Notes under the pieces: generated by a model
The model's input: the letters and a program-made list of their open reading frames with translations, nothing else
Database searches by the model: none
Told to the model about the DNA's origin: nothing
Shown: positions 18,171-27,500 of the stretch, in pieces
How the letters are laid out: every line of letters starts with the position of its first letter
Position numbering within the stretch: position 1 is the stretch's first letter
Origin: Flavobacterium pectinovorum
Lineage (GTDB): Bacteria > Bacteroidota > Bacteroidia > Flavobacteriales > Flavobacteriaceae
Reading direction: 5' to 3'
Assembly: GCF_006438875.1 (NCBI RefSeq)
Contig: NZ_RCZH01000029.1
Span: 1-44,722, forward strand
DNA: 44,722 nucleotides
Program-made: the position numbers and the translations under genes

Positions 18171-19748
18171 ATGAAAAATAAATTATTAATATTTGGTTCA
18201 GTTTTAGCTCTTTCATTAGGCAGCTGTACAAGTAATTTTGAGGATATAAATACTAATGAAACCGGTTTTAGTAACGGTCAATTAGAACAAGACTTTAATC
18301 AGGTAAAGGCACCTCTTAAGACAATGCAAAGAGGGATGTATATTCTGGTTGCAGACGATTGGCAAGGAGATATTCAATTTAACTTAAGTGCGGATATTTT
18401 CTCAGGATATATGGGAACACCTCATGATTTTGAAGGTAATGCAAATAATTCAACTTATGCTCTTTTAGATGGTTGGAATGGTGCTGAATGGGTTCAGAAA
18501 TACCAAAGAGAGATGGTTAATGCTTATAACCTTGAGAAATTAACAAAAGAGAAATACCCTCAGTTTTATGCCTGGTCTTTGATCTTAAAAGTGTATGCAA
18601 TGCACAAAACAACTGATTATTACGGACCAATCGTATATTCAGGTTTTGGAAATGCTGACGGAACAACTCCTTACGATTCTCAAAAAGCAGTTTATGATCA
18701 ATTTTTTGCAGAGTTAAAAACTGCTATTGATATCTTAACTCCAAAAGCAGCAGACGCTACTGCTTCATTTTTCCCTTCAGGAGATGCTACAGATGGAACT
18801 ACAGCTGGTGGAAATATCCAAAAATGGGTAAAATTTGCTAACTCATTAAGATTACGTTTAGCGATTCGTATTTCTAATATTGATCCTGTAAAAGCAAAAG
18901 CAGAAGGTGAAGCAGCATTAGCTGGTTTAGGTGTAATCTCTTCTAATGCTGATAATATGGCTTATATAGCTGAACACCCTGTTAAAACTTATACAGGTCC
19001 TTGGGCAGATATCAATGCTGGTGGAGCAATTACTTCTATCATGAATGGTTATAATGATCCAAGAAGAGATGTTTTCTTCCATAAAGCTACCGGAGGTGTT
19101 TACCAAGGTATTAGAATGGGAACTATAGTTGATGCTAATTATAGAACAGCAAAAGCAGATTTATTCTCTAAAGTTGGACCAATTGTAGAAAACAACCTTA
19201 TTCCTTGGTTTAATGCATCTGAATCTTATTTCTTAAAAGCTGAGGCAGCATTAAAAGGATGGAATGTTGGTGGATCTGCTCAATCATTATATGAGGCAGG
19301 AATTGCAACTTCATTTGCACAATTAAGTGCAGGTAGTGCTTCTGCTTATATTAGCGATGATACTGCAATGCCTGCAAATTTTACTGACCCATTAAATGCT
19401 GCAAATAATATTGCTGCACAAAACTTAGTAACAGTAAAATGGTCTGATGCTGCATCTAACGAAGTTAAATTGCAAAAAATTATTACTCAAAAATGGATTG
19501 CTGGTTTCCCTGACGGACAAGAAGCTTGGGCTGAATCAAGAAGAACCGGGTATCCAAAATTATTTTTACCTGCAAACAACCTTTCAGGAGGAAAAATTCC
19601 AAATGGTACATTCGTAAGAAGATTGAATTTCTATGTAAATGAGAAAACTTCTAATCCAACTGGATATGCACAAGGAGTTAGCCTTTTAGGAGGTGTTGAT
19701 ACTGGAGCAACAAGACTTTGGTGGGATACTGGAGTGAACAAATTCTAA
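18171..19748 (+). CDS. SusD-like surface glycan-binding lipoprotein (copy 2)
   Basis: 525 aa from the preferred start at 18171; the frame is open from 18141, but starting at 18171 gives a textbook lipoprotein signal with Cys19 (VLALSLGSC). The body has SusD/RagB features: YAMHKTTDYYGPIVYS, WVKFANSLRLRLAIRIS, YFLKAEAALKGW and the C-terminal ESRRTGYPKLF. It should be the lid and binding protein of the second SusC. Unlike the first pair, a 157-bp gap with a weak hairpin separates it from susC, which would allow a different protein ratio. Confidence 0.92.
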   Translation: MKNKLLIFGSVLALSLGSCTSNFEDINTNETGFSNGQLEQDFNQVKAPLKTMQRGMYILVADDWQGDIQFNLSADIFSGYMGTPHDFEGNANNSTYALLDGWNGAEWVQKYQREMVNAYNLEKLTKEKYPQFYAWSLILKVYAMHKTTDYYGPIVYSGFGNADGTTPYDSQKAVYDQFFAELKTAIDILTPKAADATASFFPSGDATDGTTAGGNIQKWVKFANSLRLRLAIRISNIDPVKAKAEGEAALAGLGVISSNADNMAYIAEHPVKTYTGPWADINAGGAITSIMNGYNDPRRDVFFHKATGGVYQGIRMGTIVDANYRTAKADLFSKVGPIVENNLIPWFNASESYFLKAEAALKGWNVGGSAQSLYEAGIATSFAQLSAGSASAYISDDTAMPANFTDPLNAANNIAAQNLVTVKWSDAASNEVKLQKIITQKWIAGFPDGQEAWAESRRTGYPKLFLPANNLSGGKIPNGTFVRRLNFYVNEKTSNPTGYAQGVSLLGGVDTGATRLWWDTGVNKF

Positions 19749-19786
19749 GAAACATAAAGAATTAAAAGAATTTAAGTTTGGTTAGT

Positions 19787-19822
19787 AAATGGTATAAGCA
19801 ATGCAAATTGCTTATACCATTT
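19787..19822 (+). other. 16-bp perfect intercistronic hairpin with GCAA tetraloop
   Basis: AAATGGTATAAGCAAT (19787-19802), loop GCAA (a GNRA-type tetraloop), ATTGCTTATACCATTT (19807-19822). No T run follows, so it is not a canonical terminator. It lies between susD and nagB. Confidence 0.7.
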
Positions 19823-19861
19823 CAAAAACCAAAATTGTAAATAGCAAAAAAAGAAAAAGAA

Positions 19862-21799
19862 ATGAAAAGTGCTTTAGAAATAAAACCTGATATCAGCTAT
19901 AAAAGCGCGGGGAAATTTGAAGAAACTCGATTTGAGAAAATTCACAACGAAATCTTCAAAAGTTCTGTAGAAGCTTCAGTAATTGTAGCGCAGGAAATCG
20001 CGCAATTAATTAGATCTAAACAAGAAAAAGGTAAATCTTGCGTATTAGGTTTAGCAACAGGTTCTTCTCCTATAAAAGTATATGAAGAGTTAGTGAGAAT
20101 GCACAGAGAAGAAGGACTAAGTTTTAGCAATGTAGTCACTTTCAATTTGGATGAGTATTATCCAATGACCAAAGAGAACAATCAGAGCTATCATTATTTC
20201 ATGCATCAGCATCTTTTTAATCACATTGATATCGACCCTGAAAATATTAATATTCCGGACGGAACTGTCCATATTGATGAATTAAATCAATATTGCATTG
20301 ACTACGAAATGAATATTAAAAATGCCGGAGGACTTGATTTTCAATTATTAGGTATTGGTCGTACTGGTCACGTAGGTTTCAATGAACCGGGATCACACAT
20401 CAATTCAGGAACCAGAATTATTACACTGGATCACATTACAAGAGTAGATGCTTCATCAGATTTTAATGGTATAGATAACGTTCCTAAAAGAGCGATTACC
20501 ATGGGAGTTTCTACGATTATGAGATCTAAAAGAATCGTTTTAATGGCTTGGGGACAAAACAAAGCCGATATCATCAAGAGAACTATTCAGGGAGATATCA
20601 GTTCAGAAGTTCCTGCGACATTTTTACAAAATCATCCTAATGCGACTTTCGTATTAGACCAATCTGCAGCTGTAGAATTAACGCGTTTCAAAACGCCTTG
20701 GTTAGTTGGAGAATGCATTTGGAATCAGGAATTAAAAAGCAAAGCGATTGTTTGGTTGTGCCAAAAAACAAAACAATCTATTTTAAAATTAACAGACCGT
20801 GATTACAACAATAACGGAATGTCTGATCTTTTGGCACAAGAAGGTTCTGCTTATGATTTGAACATTAATATGTTCAACGTATTGCAGCATACCATCACAG
20901 GATGGCCGGGTGGAAAACCAAATACAGACGATTCACACCGTCCGGAAAGAGCCGAACCTGCAAAAAAACGAGTGATTCTTTTTAGTCCACATCCGGATGA
21001 CGATGTGATTTCTATGGGAGGAACTTTTTCAAAATTGATAAAACAAGGCCACGATGTACATGTTGTATATCAAACCTCCGGAAATATTGCTGTTACAGAC
21101 GACGAAGCATTGAAATTTGCTGAGGTTGCCAAAGATTTTATTGGTGAAGCTGGAAGCGGAATCAACTTTAAATCTGTAATTGAGTTTTTGAATAATAAAT
21201 CAGAAAATCAAATAGATTCACTGGAAGTTCGAAAATTAAAAGGACTTATCCGCCGACGAGAATCTTATGCAGCCACAAGATACATTGGTTTAAAAGATGA
21301 GAATACACACTTTTTGGATCTTCCGTTTTATGAAACAGGACAAGTGAAGAAAAACCCGTTAGGTGCTGAAGACATTGCCATTGTAAAAGATATTATTGCA
21401 CAAATAAAACCACATCAGGTATTTGCTGCGGGAGATCTTGCAGATCCACATGGAACACATGAAGTTTGTCTAAACGCGATCTTTGCTGCCTTAAAGGAAT
21501 TAAAACCAGAGAAATACATGGACGACTGCTGGTTATGGTTGTACAGAGGCGCTTGGCACGAATGGGATATTCACGAAATTGATATGGCAGTTCCGCTTTC
21601 TCCATCAGAAGTATTGTTGAAACGTCATGCGATTTTATACCACCAATCTCAAAAGGATAGAGTAATGTTCCAGGGAAATGACTCAAGAGAATTCTGGGTG
21701 AGAGCCGAAGACCGTAATAAAAATACAGCCGTTCTATACGATGAATTAGGATTGGCAGAATACGAAGCAATCGAAGCTTTTAAACGTTTTGATTACTAG
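19862..21799 (+). CDS. nagB: Glucosamine-6-phosphate deaminase fused to a PIG-L deacetylase domain
   Basis: 645 aa, more than twice the length of plain NagB. Residues about 20-300 are a NagB-type deaminase (LGLATGSSP at 62-70, NLDEYY with Asp97, GIGRTGHVGFNEP with His170 and Glu175), converting GlcN-6-P to fructose-6-P plus ammonia. Residues about 368-600 are a PIG-L/LmbE-type domain with zinc-ligand motif HPDDD (377-381) and HGTH (530-533); such domains deacetylate GlcNAc derivatives. The fusion could therefore do both steps after GlcNAc phosphorylation, and no nagA is in the locus. By eye, the position of the E. coli catalytic Asp141 is Thr168. The same fusion type is known in Bacteroidota; which substrate the second domain uses is inferred. 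Confidence 0.88.
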   Translation: MKSALEIKPDISYKSAGKFEETRFEKIHNEIFKSSVEASVIVAQEIAQLIRSKQEKGKSCVLGLATGSSPIKVYEELVRMHREEGLSFSNVVTFNLDEYYPMTKENNQSYHYFMHQHLFNHIDIDPENINIPDGTVHIDELNQYCIDYEMNIKNAGGLDFQLLGIGRTGHVGFNEPGSHINSGTRIITLDHITRVDASSDFNGIDNVPKRAITMGVSTIMRSKRIVLMAWGQNKADIIKRTIQGDISSEVPATFLQNHPNATFVLDQSAAVELTRFKTPWLVGECIWNQELKSKAIVWLCQKTKQSILKLTDRDYNNNGMSDLLAQEGSAYDLNINMFNVLQHTITGWPGGKPNTDDSHRPERAEPAKKRVILFSPHPDDDVISMGGTFSKLIKQGHDVHVVYQTSGNIAVTDDEALKFAEVAKDFIGEAGSGINFKSVIEFLNNKSENQIDSLEVRKLKGLIRRRESYAATRYIGLKDENTHFLDLPFYETGQVKKNPLGAEDIAIVKDIIAQIKPHQVFAAGDLADPHGTHEVCLNAIFAALKELKPEKYMDDCWLWLYRGAWHEWDIHEIDMAVPLSPSEVLLKRHAILYHQSQKDRVMFQGNDSREFWVRAEDRNKNTAVLYDELGLAEYEAIEAFKRFDY

Positions 21800-21812
21800 A
21801 GTTGTTTTATAA

Positions 21813-21832
21813 GATTCGGTTTGGAGCGAATC
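21813..21832 (+). other. Weak intercistronic hairpin between nagB and hexosaminidase genes
   Basis: GATTCG (21813-21818) pairs with CGAATC (21827-21832) across an 8-nt loop; no T run. Confidence 0.3.
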
Positions 21833-21958
21833 AAATTCAAAATTCAGATTGATTTCATAGCGATTTGTGAGGTTCAATAGAGAGATCATTCTGAGTTTTG
21901 TTTCTCTTATATATTATTAATGTTGTCTCAGGATAACATCTTTTCAAAAAAAATAAAA

Positions 21959-24025
21959 ATGAAATATTTATTAGTCCTACTACTAGCAGGTATAACTTCT
22001 AGTGCTCAAATTCAAAAAGAGCAGCTAAATCTTATGCCTTGGCCTCAAAGTGTTGTTGTAAACGATGGGAATTTTGCTTTAAATAAAAACTTTAAAGTAA
22101 ACATTACCGGAAACCCTAATTCCCGAATTTTTGGTGGAGTAACTCGTTTTTTACGTCGCTTGGATGGTAGAACTGGTATTTTTTTCGAACAAGGTTTTAT
22201 TACAAAGTTAAATGAAGTTCCAACAGCTGAGCTTCAGATTAATTGTACTAAAAGTGGAAAAATTGGTTTGTATGAAGATGAAAGTTATCATTTAGACATC
22301 AAACAAAATCAAATTACAATAAATGCAACAAGTGATTTAGGCGCACTTCATGGTCTGGAAACGTTATTGCAAATGTTGCAGAATAATAGTAACTCATTTT
22401 ATTTTCCGATTTCGCAAATATCTGATTTTCCAAGATTTACATGGAGAGGTTTGATGATTGATGTTGCAAGACATTTTCAGCCAATTGATGTTATCAAAAG
22501 AAACATTGACGGACTTGCCGCTATGAAAATGAACGTTTTTCACTGGCATTTAGTAGATGATCAAGGTTGGAGAATTGAAATGAAAAAACATGCAAAGCTT
22601 ATAGAAGTAGCTTCGGATGGAATGTATTACACACAAGAGGAAATTAAAAATATCGTAAAATATGCTGATGAGCGCGGTATTTTAGTAGTTCCTGAAATAG
22701 ATGTTCCTGGTCATGGATCTGCAATTTTAACGGCTTACCCGGAAATTGGAAGTAAAGTGATTACATTGACAGGAGGAACTTCTGAAAAAAATATTCAGGG
22801 AACAGCAATTGCTACCTATGGAATTGAAAGAAATGCAGGTATTTTTTCGCCAACATTAGATCCTTCAAATCCTAAAACATATCAATTATTAAGTGAAATT
22901 TTTGATGAGGTTTGTCCCTTATTTCCCGGAGCTTATTTTCATATCGGGGGAGACGAAAATGAAGGGAAAGACTGGGACGCAAACCCAAAAATTCAAGAAT
23001 TTATGAAGAAAAATAAGTTAGCTAACAATCATGAACTGCAAACTTATTTTACCATGCAATTAGTTCCAATGCTTAAAAAACACGGAAAGCAATTAATGGG
23101 ATGGGAAGAAATTTTGACAAAAAATATGTCAAAAGATGCTATTATTCATTCGTGGAGAGGTCCAAATGAAGGAATGGCTGCCGGACAATCTTTAGTAGAT
23201 GCAGTAAAAAAAGGATATAAAACAGTTTTATCAAATGGATATTATATCGATTTAATGTATCCGGTTGCAAGTCATTATTTAAATGATCCAATGCCAAAAG
23301 GAGTTGATTTAACTGCCGAAGAAAAAGCAAGAATTTTAGGTGGAGAAGCAACAATGTGGACAGAACTTGCAACGCCAACAACAATAGATTCAAGACTTTG
23401 GCCCAGAACAGCAGCAATTGCAGAGCGACTTTGGTCAGCACAAGATATTACAGATGTAGCAAGCATGCGCAAACGTCTGGATGTAGTATCCTATAGATTA
23501 GAAGAACTAGGATTAACACACATTCGCAACAAAGCGGTTATTTTGAGAAACATCTCAAACAATCAAAATATAAAATCGCTTAATGAATTTGCCAATGTTT
23601 GTGAGCCATTAAAAGGATATACACGTAATAAAGGCGGAACAGAATATCAAATGTATTCACCGTTTACACTTTTTGCAGATGCTTGCGGGCCGGACGCTAA
23701 AGAATCTTTAGCATTTGATGATGCTGTAAGTCAGTATTTAGCGAGTAAAACACCTGAGAATAAAGAAAAAGTTACAGCATTTTTTAACAAATGGATTGCA
23801 GTAAATAAGGGACTAATTGAGTTAAGTGCAAATGCACCATTAGTACAGCCAATATTGCCTTTGTCTAAGAAATTAAATGATGCATCACAAGAATTATTAC
23901 TCGTTTTAGATAATAAATCAACTTTAAAAGCAGATGATTTAAAAAATTTAATCGAGCAATGTAATACAAAAGATCACGCAGATGTTGAGTTATCAGTATA
24001 TGCGAGTCTTAAAAAATTGATATAA
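21959..24025 (+). CDS. GH20 beta-N-acetylhexosaminidase
   Basis: 688 aa from the preferred start at 21959; an upstream in-frame ATG at 21920 would place a charged tail before the signal peptide MKYLLVLLLAGITSSAQ. An N-terminal GH20b domain (about 25-150) precedes the catalytic barrel (about 160-500) with FHWHLVDDQGWR and the catalytic Asp332-Glu333 pair in FHIGGDENEG, which act by substrate-assisted catalysis on the N-acetyl group. A helical C-terminal part of about 150 residues follows. It should be periplasmic or secreted and trim chito-oligosaccharides to GlcNAc for NagP. It corresponds to the GH20 enzyme of the F. johnsoniae chitin PUL. Confidence 0.93.
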   Translation: MKYLLVLLLAGITSSAQIQKEQLNLMPWPQSVVVNDGNFALNKNFKVNITGNPNSRIFGGVTRFLRRLDGRTGIFFEQGFITKLNEVPTAELQINCTKSGKIGLYEDESYHLDIKQNQITINATSDLGALHGLETLLQMLQNNSNSFYFPISQISDFPRFTWRGLMIDVARHFQPIDVIKRNIDGLAAMKMNVFHWHLVDDQGWRIEMKKHAKLIEVASDGMYYTQEEIKNIVKYADERGILVVPEIDVPGHGSAILTAYPEIGSKVITLTGGTSEKNIQGTAIATYGIERNAGIFSPTLDPSNPKTYQLLSEIFDEVCPLFPGAYFHIGGDENEGKDWDANPKIQEFMKKNKLANNHELQTYFTMQLVPMLKKHGKQLMGWEEILTKNMSKDAIIHSWRGPNEGMAAGQSLVDAVKKGYKTVLSNGYYIDLMYPVASHYLNDPMPKGVDLTAEEKARILGGEATMWTELATPTTIDSRLWPRTAAIAERLWSAQDITDVASMRKRLDVVSYRLEELGLTHIRNKAVILRNISNNQNIKSLNEFANVCEPLKGYTRNKGGTEYQMYSPFTLFADACGPDAKESLAFDDAVSQYLASKTPENKEKVTAFFNKWIAVNKGLIELSANAPLVQPILPLSKKLNDASQELLLVLDNKSTLKADDLKNLIEQCNTKDHADVELSVYASLKKLI

Positions 24026-24090
24026 AGAGAAAGTTTGGTTTGAATTAGTGTTTAGTAAGTTTAAGTTACCATGATTATTTAGTAATTTTT

Positions 24091-24122
24091 TTATCTCTAC
24101 TAGAATTTTCTAGTAGAGATAA
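24091..24122. repeat. 32-bp near-perfect palindrome after the GH20 gene
   Basis: TTATCTCTACTAGAA (24091-24105) and TTCTAGTAGAGATAA (24108-24122) are perfect inverted 15-bp arms with TT between. A T run lies before it rather than after it, so it is not a standard plus-strand terminator; it may still stop or stabilise the GH20 transcript. Confidence 0.65.
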
Positions 24123-24406
24123 TTATGGTAAAACTGAAAAAAATCGCTTTAAAAACCTGTTAAAATGAATATAAACATAAGAATTATAGAAACCAAATAA
24201 TAACACTTAAAACCAAATAAAGAAGAATAGAATAAAAACATGACAAACCAAGTAAAGGATTAAAATTGATGAACCCCAAATTTATCATTTGTATTTAAAG
24301 TAATTTTTAAAAAATTAAATAAATATCAATCACTACTATTCAACAATGATTATGGATAAATCAGTAATAGTAATATTTATTTTTAGAAGTAATATGAATT
24401 AAGTTC
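24123..24406. other. Intergenic region upstream of chiA
   Basis: AT-rich sequence with no gene on either strand. It separates chiA from the rest of the PUL and suggests that chiA has its own promoter. Confidence 0.45.
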
Positions 24407-24440
24407 CAATTGGTTGCAATCTTTTATTTGCAATTGGTTG
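24407..24440 (+). promoter_or_regulatory. Direct repeats CAATTGGTTG upstream of chiA
   Basis: CAATTGGTTG occurs at 24407-24416 and 24431-24440, 24 bp apart, about 93 bp before the chiA start. They could be a binding site for the LytTR regulator or another factor. They share TTGGTT with a susC repeat but are not the same motif. Confidence 0.4.
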
Positions 24441-24532
24441 AATCCCAGTTATTAGATTTTATATACAGAGTTGCGGTATGTAATTTATGGTGATTGGAAT
24501 ATTTCTTTTTATTAACCAATATTAATTTAATT

Positions 24533-27500
24533 ATGAAACATTATTACAGATTGCTTTTTTTGTTACTGTTTCCCTTACTTGCGTTAGCCCAACCAGCTCA
24601 CGGTAAAAAAGTAGTAGGGTATTATGCGCAATGGGCCATTTATGCCCGGGATTTCAATATTCCGAAAATAGATGGAAGTAAATTGACGCATTTGAATTAT
24701 TCTTTTTATGGAACAACTTTTGATCCTGCACATCCGGAGAATACAAAGTTGTTATGTTTGGATTCCTATGCGGATTTTGAGCATACAGAAGGCGGAATTC
24801 CTTGGGATGCTCCTGTAAAAGGGAACTTTTATGACTTAATGAAACTTAAGGAAAAGTATCCGCACTTAAAAATCTTAATTTCTGTTGGAGGATGGACAAA
24901 AGGTCAGGATCTATCTCCAATTGCTGCAAGTCCTGTAGCAAGAGCTGCTTTAGCTGCAGATATGGCAAACTTTATTACCAAATATCCATTTATTGATGGA
25001 TTTGACATTGACTGGGAATATCCTCTTTCTGGAGGAACAGACGGTACAGAAGTGATTAATGGAGCACCAATTCCTCCACAAAAGTACAGCCCGGACGACA
25101 ACAAAAATCTAGTGTATTTATTGAAAGCAATGCGTCAGGCAATGCCAAATAAATTGATCTCTATTGCTGCCGGAAACAATGTTCGTAAAGTTGCATCGCA
25201 ATATTTAGGACCATCAAACAGAGCACAATACGGAATGACAGAAGACATTTCGACTTATTGTGATTATATCACGTATTTTGGATATGATTTTGGTGGAAAC
25301 TGGTATGATAAAACATGCTATAATGCACCTTTATATGCAAGCGGAAACACAAGTGATCCACTTTATGGCGCAACGCAATCAGAATCATTGGATGAATTGA
25401 CCAATCAATATTTGAACGTTGTTGGTTTTCCTGCGAATAAATTAATCATGGGATTACCTTTCTACGGAAAGAAATTTGATCATGTAGCGACAAATTCAAC
25501 AAATGGATTATTCGTTTCAGCACCAAGAGATCTTGTTTCAGGATGTACAAATCCGCAAAATCCAACAGGAACCTGGGATGGTGCTGCAGCATGTGAAAAA
25601 TCAGGAAGTATCGAAATTTGCGATTTAGTCGGAAATCCGGTTACCAATTCACACGCTTATTTAGATCCAACTACCATGCTGGTTACACCAACTGCAGCAG
25701 CTGCAGGATGGGTAAGGTATTTTGACAATACGACAAAAGTTCCTTATTTGTACAATGCTACTTTAAAACAGTTTATCTCTTATGAAGATAAACAATCAAT
25801 GGATTTAAAAGTACAATATATTAAATCGAAAAATCTTGCCGGAGGTATGGTTTGGGAATTATCTCAGGACACAAGAGGTTCAATCCCGAATTCATTATTA
25901 ACTCAGGTTGACACTTCATTTGGAAGCGTACTTCCGGGAACAGTAAGTATTGCGGGTTCTGTAAAAAACGGAACTGCTTTAGTTCCTAACGTAACTGTTG
26001 AATTGCGTAATGCAAGTAATGTAGTATTGCAAACTGTAGTTTCTACGGCAGGTAATTTTACATTCAGCAACCTGACTTCGGGACAAAATTATATACTTAC
26101 CGCTGCAAAAGCGTCTTATACTTTTACGCCGGTAACTTTGACAAACGTTACAACAAATCAAACAGCTGTCGTTATTAATGGAACTCAGCCTTTGTACACA
26201 GTAAGCGGAACAGTTCTTAACGGAACAACTGGAGTTTCTGGTGTAACAGTTACAGCAACTTCAGGAGCAACAGTTTTAACTGCGACTTCAAATGCAAGCG
26301 GAGTTTATAGCGTTGCAGGTTTAACAGCCGGACTTAACTTTACAGTTACAGCTGCAAAAACAGGATTCTCTTATACGCCAACTTCAACAGTTTATAACGC
26401 AATAAGTGCGAACCAAACGTTGAATTTTGCACAAGGAGCGCCAATTGTATATTATACAGTAAGCGGAACAGTTCTTAACGGAACAACTCCGGTTTCAGGA
26501 GTAACAGTTACAGCAACTTCAACAGGAGGAACTTTTACTGCAACTTCAAACGCAAGTGGGGTTTATTCAATTGCTAACTTACCGTCAGGCGGAACTTATA
26601 CCGTAACGGCAGCTTTAGCAGGACAAACATATACTCCGGCTTCAACAGTTTATACCAATTTAATAGCCAACAAAACATTAAACTTAACACAAGATGTTAT
26701 TGTAGTTCCTACAAACAAAATTAGCGGAACTGTTAAAAATGGTACTGTTGTAGTAGCGGGTGCAAAAGTAGAAATCGTTTTACCTTGGACAGATAGTACA
26801 CACAACTGGAAAAGCGTAATTGCGACAACAGATGCACAAGGAAAATACAGTTTTGACAATTCAGTTGTAGCAGGATATACAACAGTTACAAGTTTAAAAT
26901 TAAATTCTTGGGAAAATGGAGAAGTAGTTTATTTACCATCAAATCTGGCAAATTTCCCAGTTCCGGCAACTGCAACAATTTATAATTTTAATACAAGCTC
27001 TACAGCAAAAGCAGCAGCGGTTCAGGCAAACTTAATTAGCGGAACAGTTAAAAACGGAACAGTTGCAGTAGCTGGCGCAAAAGTAGAATTAGTTGTGCCT
27101 TGGACAGATAATACTCATAACTGGAAAAGTGTTATTGCAACAACAGATGCATCAGGAAATTATACTTTCGATAATGCAGTTGTAGCAGGTTATACACAAA
27201 TTTTAAGTTTGAAATTAAATGCATGGGAAAATGGTGACGTTACTTATTATCCAAATAACTTAGCCAACTTTGCAGTTCCAACAACTTCAACGACTTATAA
27301 TTTTAATAGACAAGCGGTGGTTGCGACTAAACCAGTGGTTACGATTACAGCACCAACAGCTTCGGCGATTGCTATAAATTTAGGATCATCAATTAATTTT
27401 GTTGCAAGTGTTGGATTAAGTGCTGCTGATGCTACTACAATTTCATCTGTTGTATTTACTTTAGATGGACAAAGCCTGAGTGCTACCAATTCTTCGGGAA

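Noticed and set aside
21393..21770. 125-aa open frame on the minus strand inside the nagB fusion gene
   Set aside because: It is antisense to well-conserved PIG-L-domain coding sequence, has no motif and no start signals; a shadow frame.
23142..23472. Two overlapping minus-strand frames inside the GH20 gene
   Set aside because: Leu-rich low-complexity products that mirror the GH20 codons; shadows.
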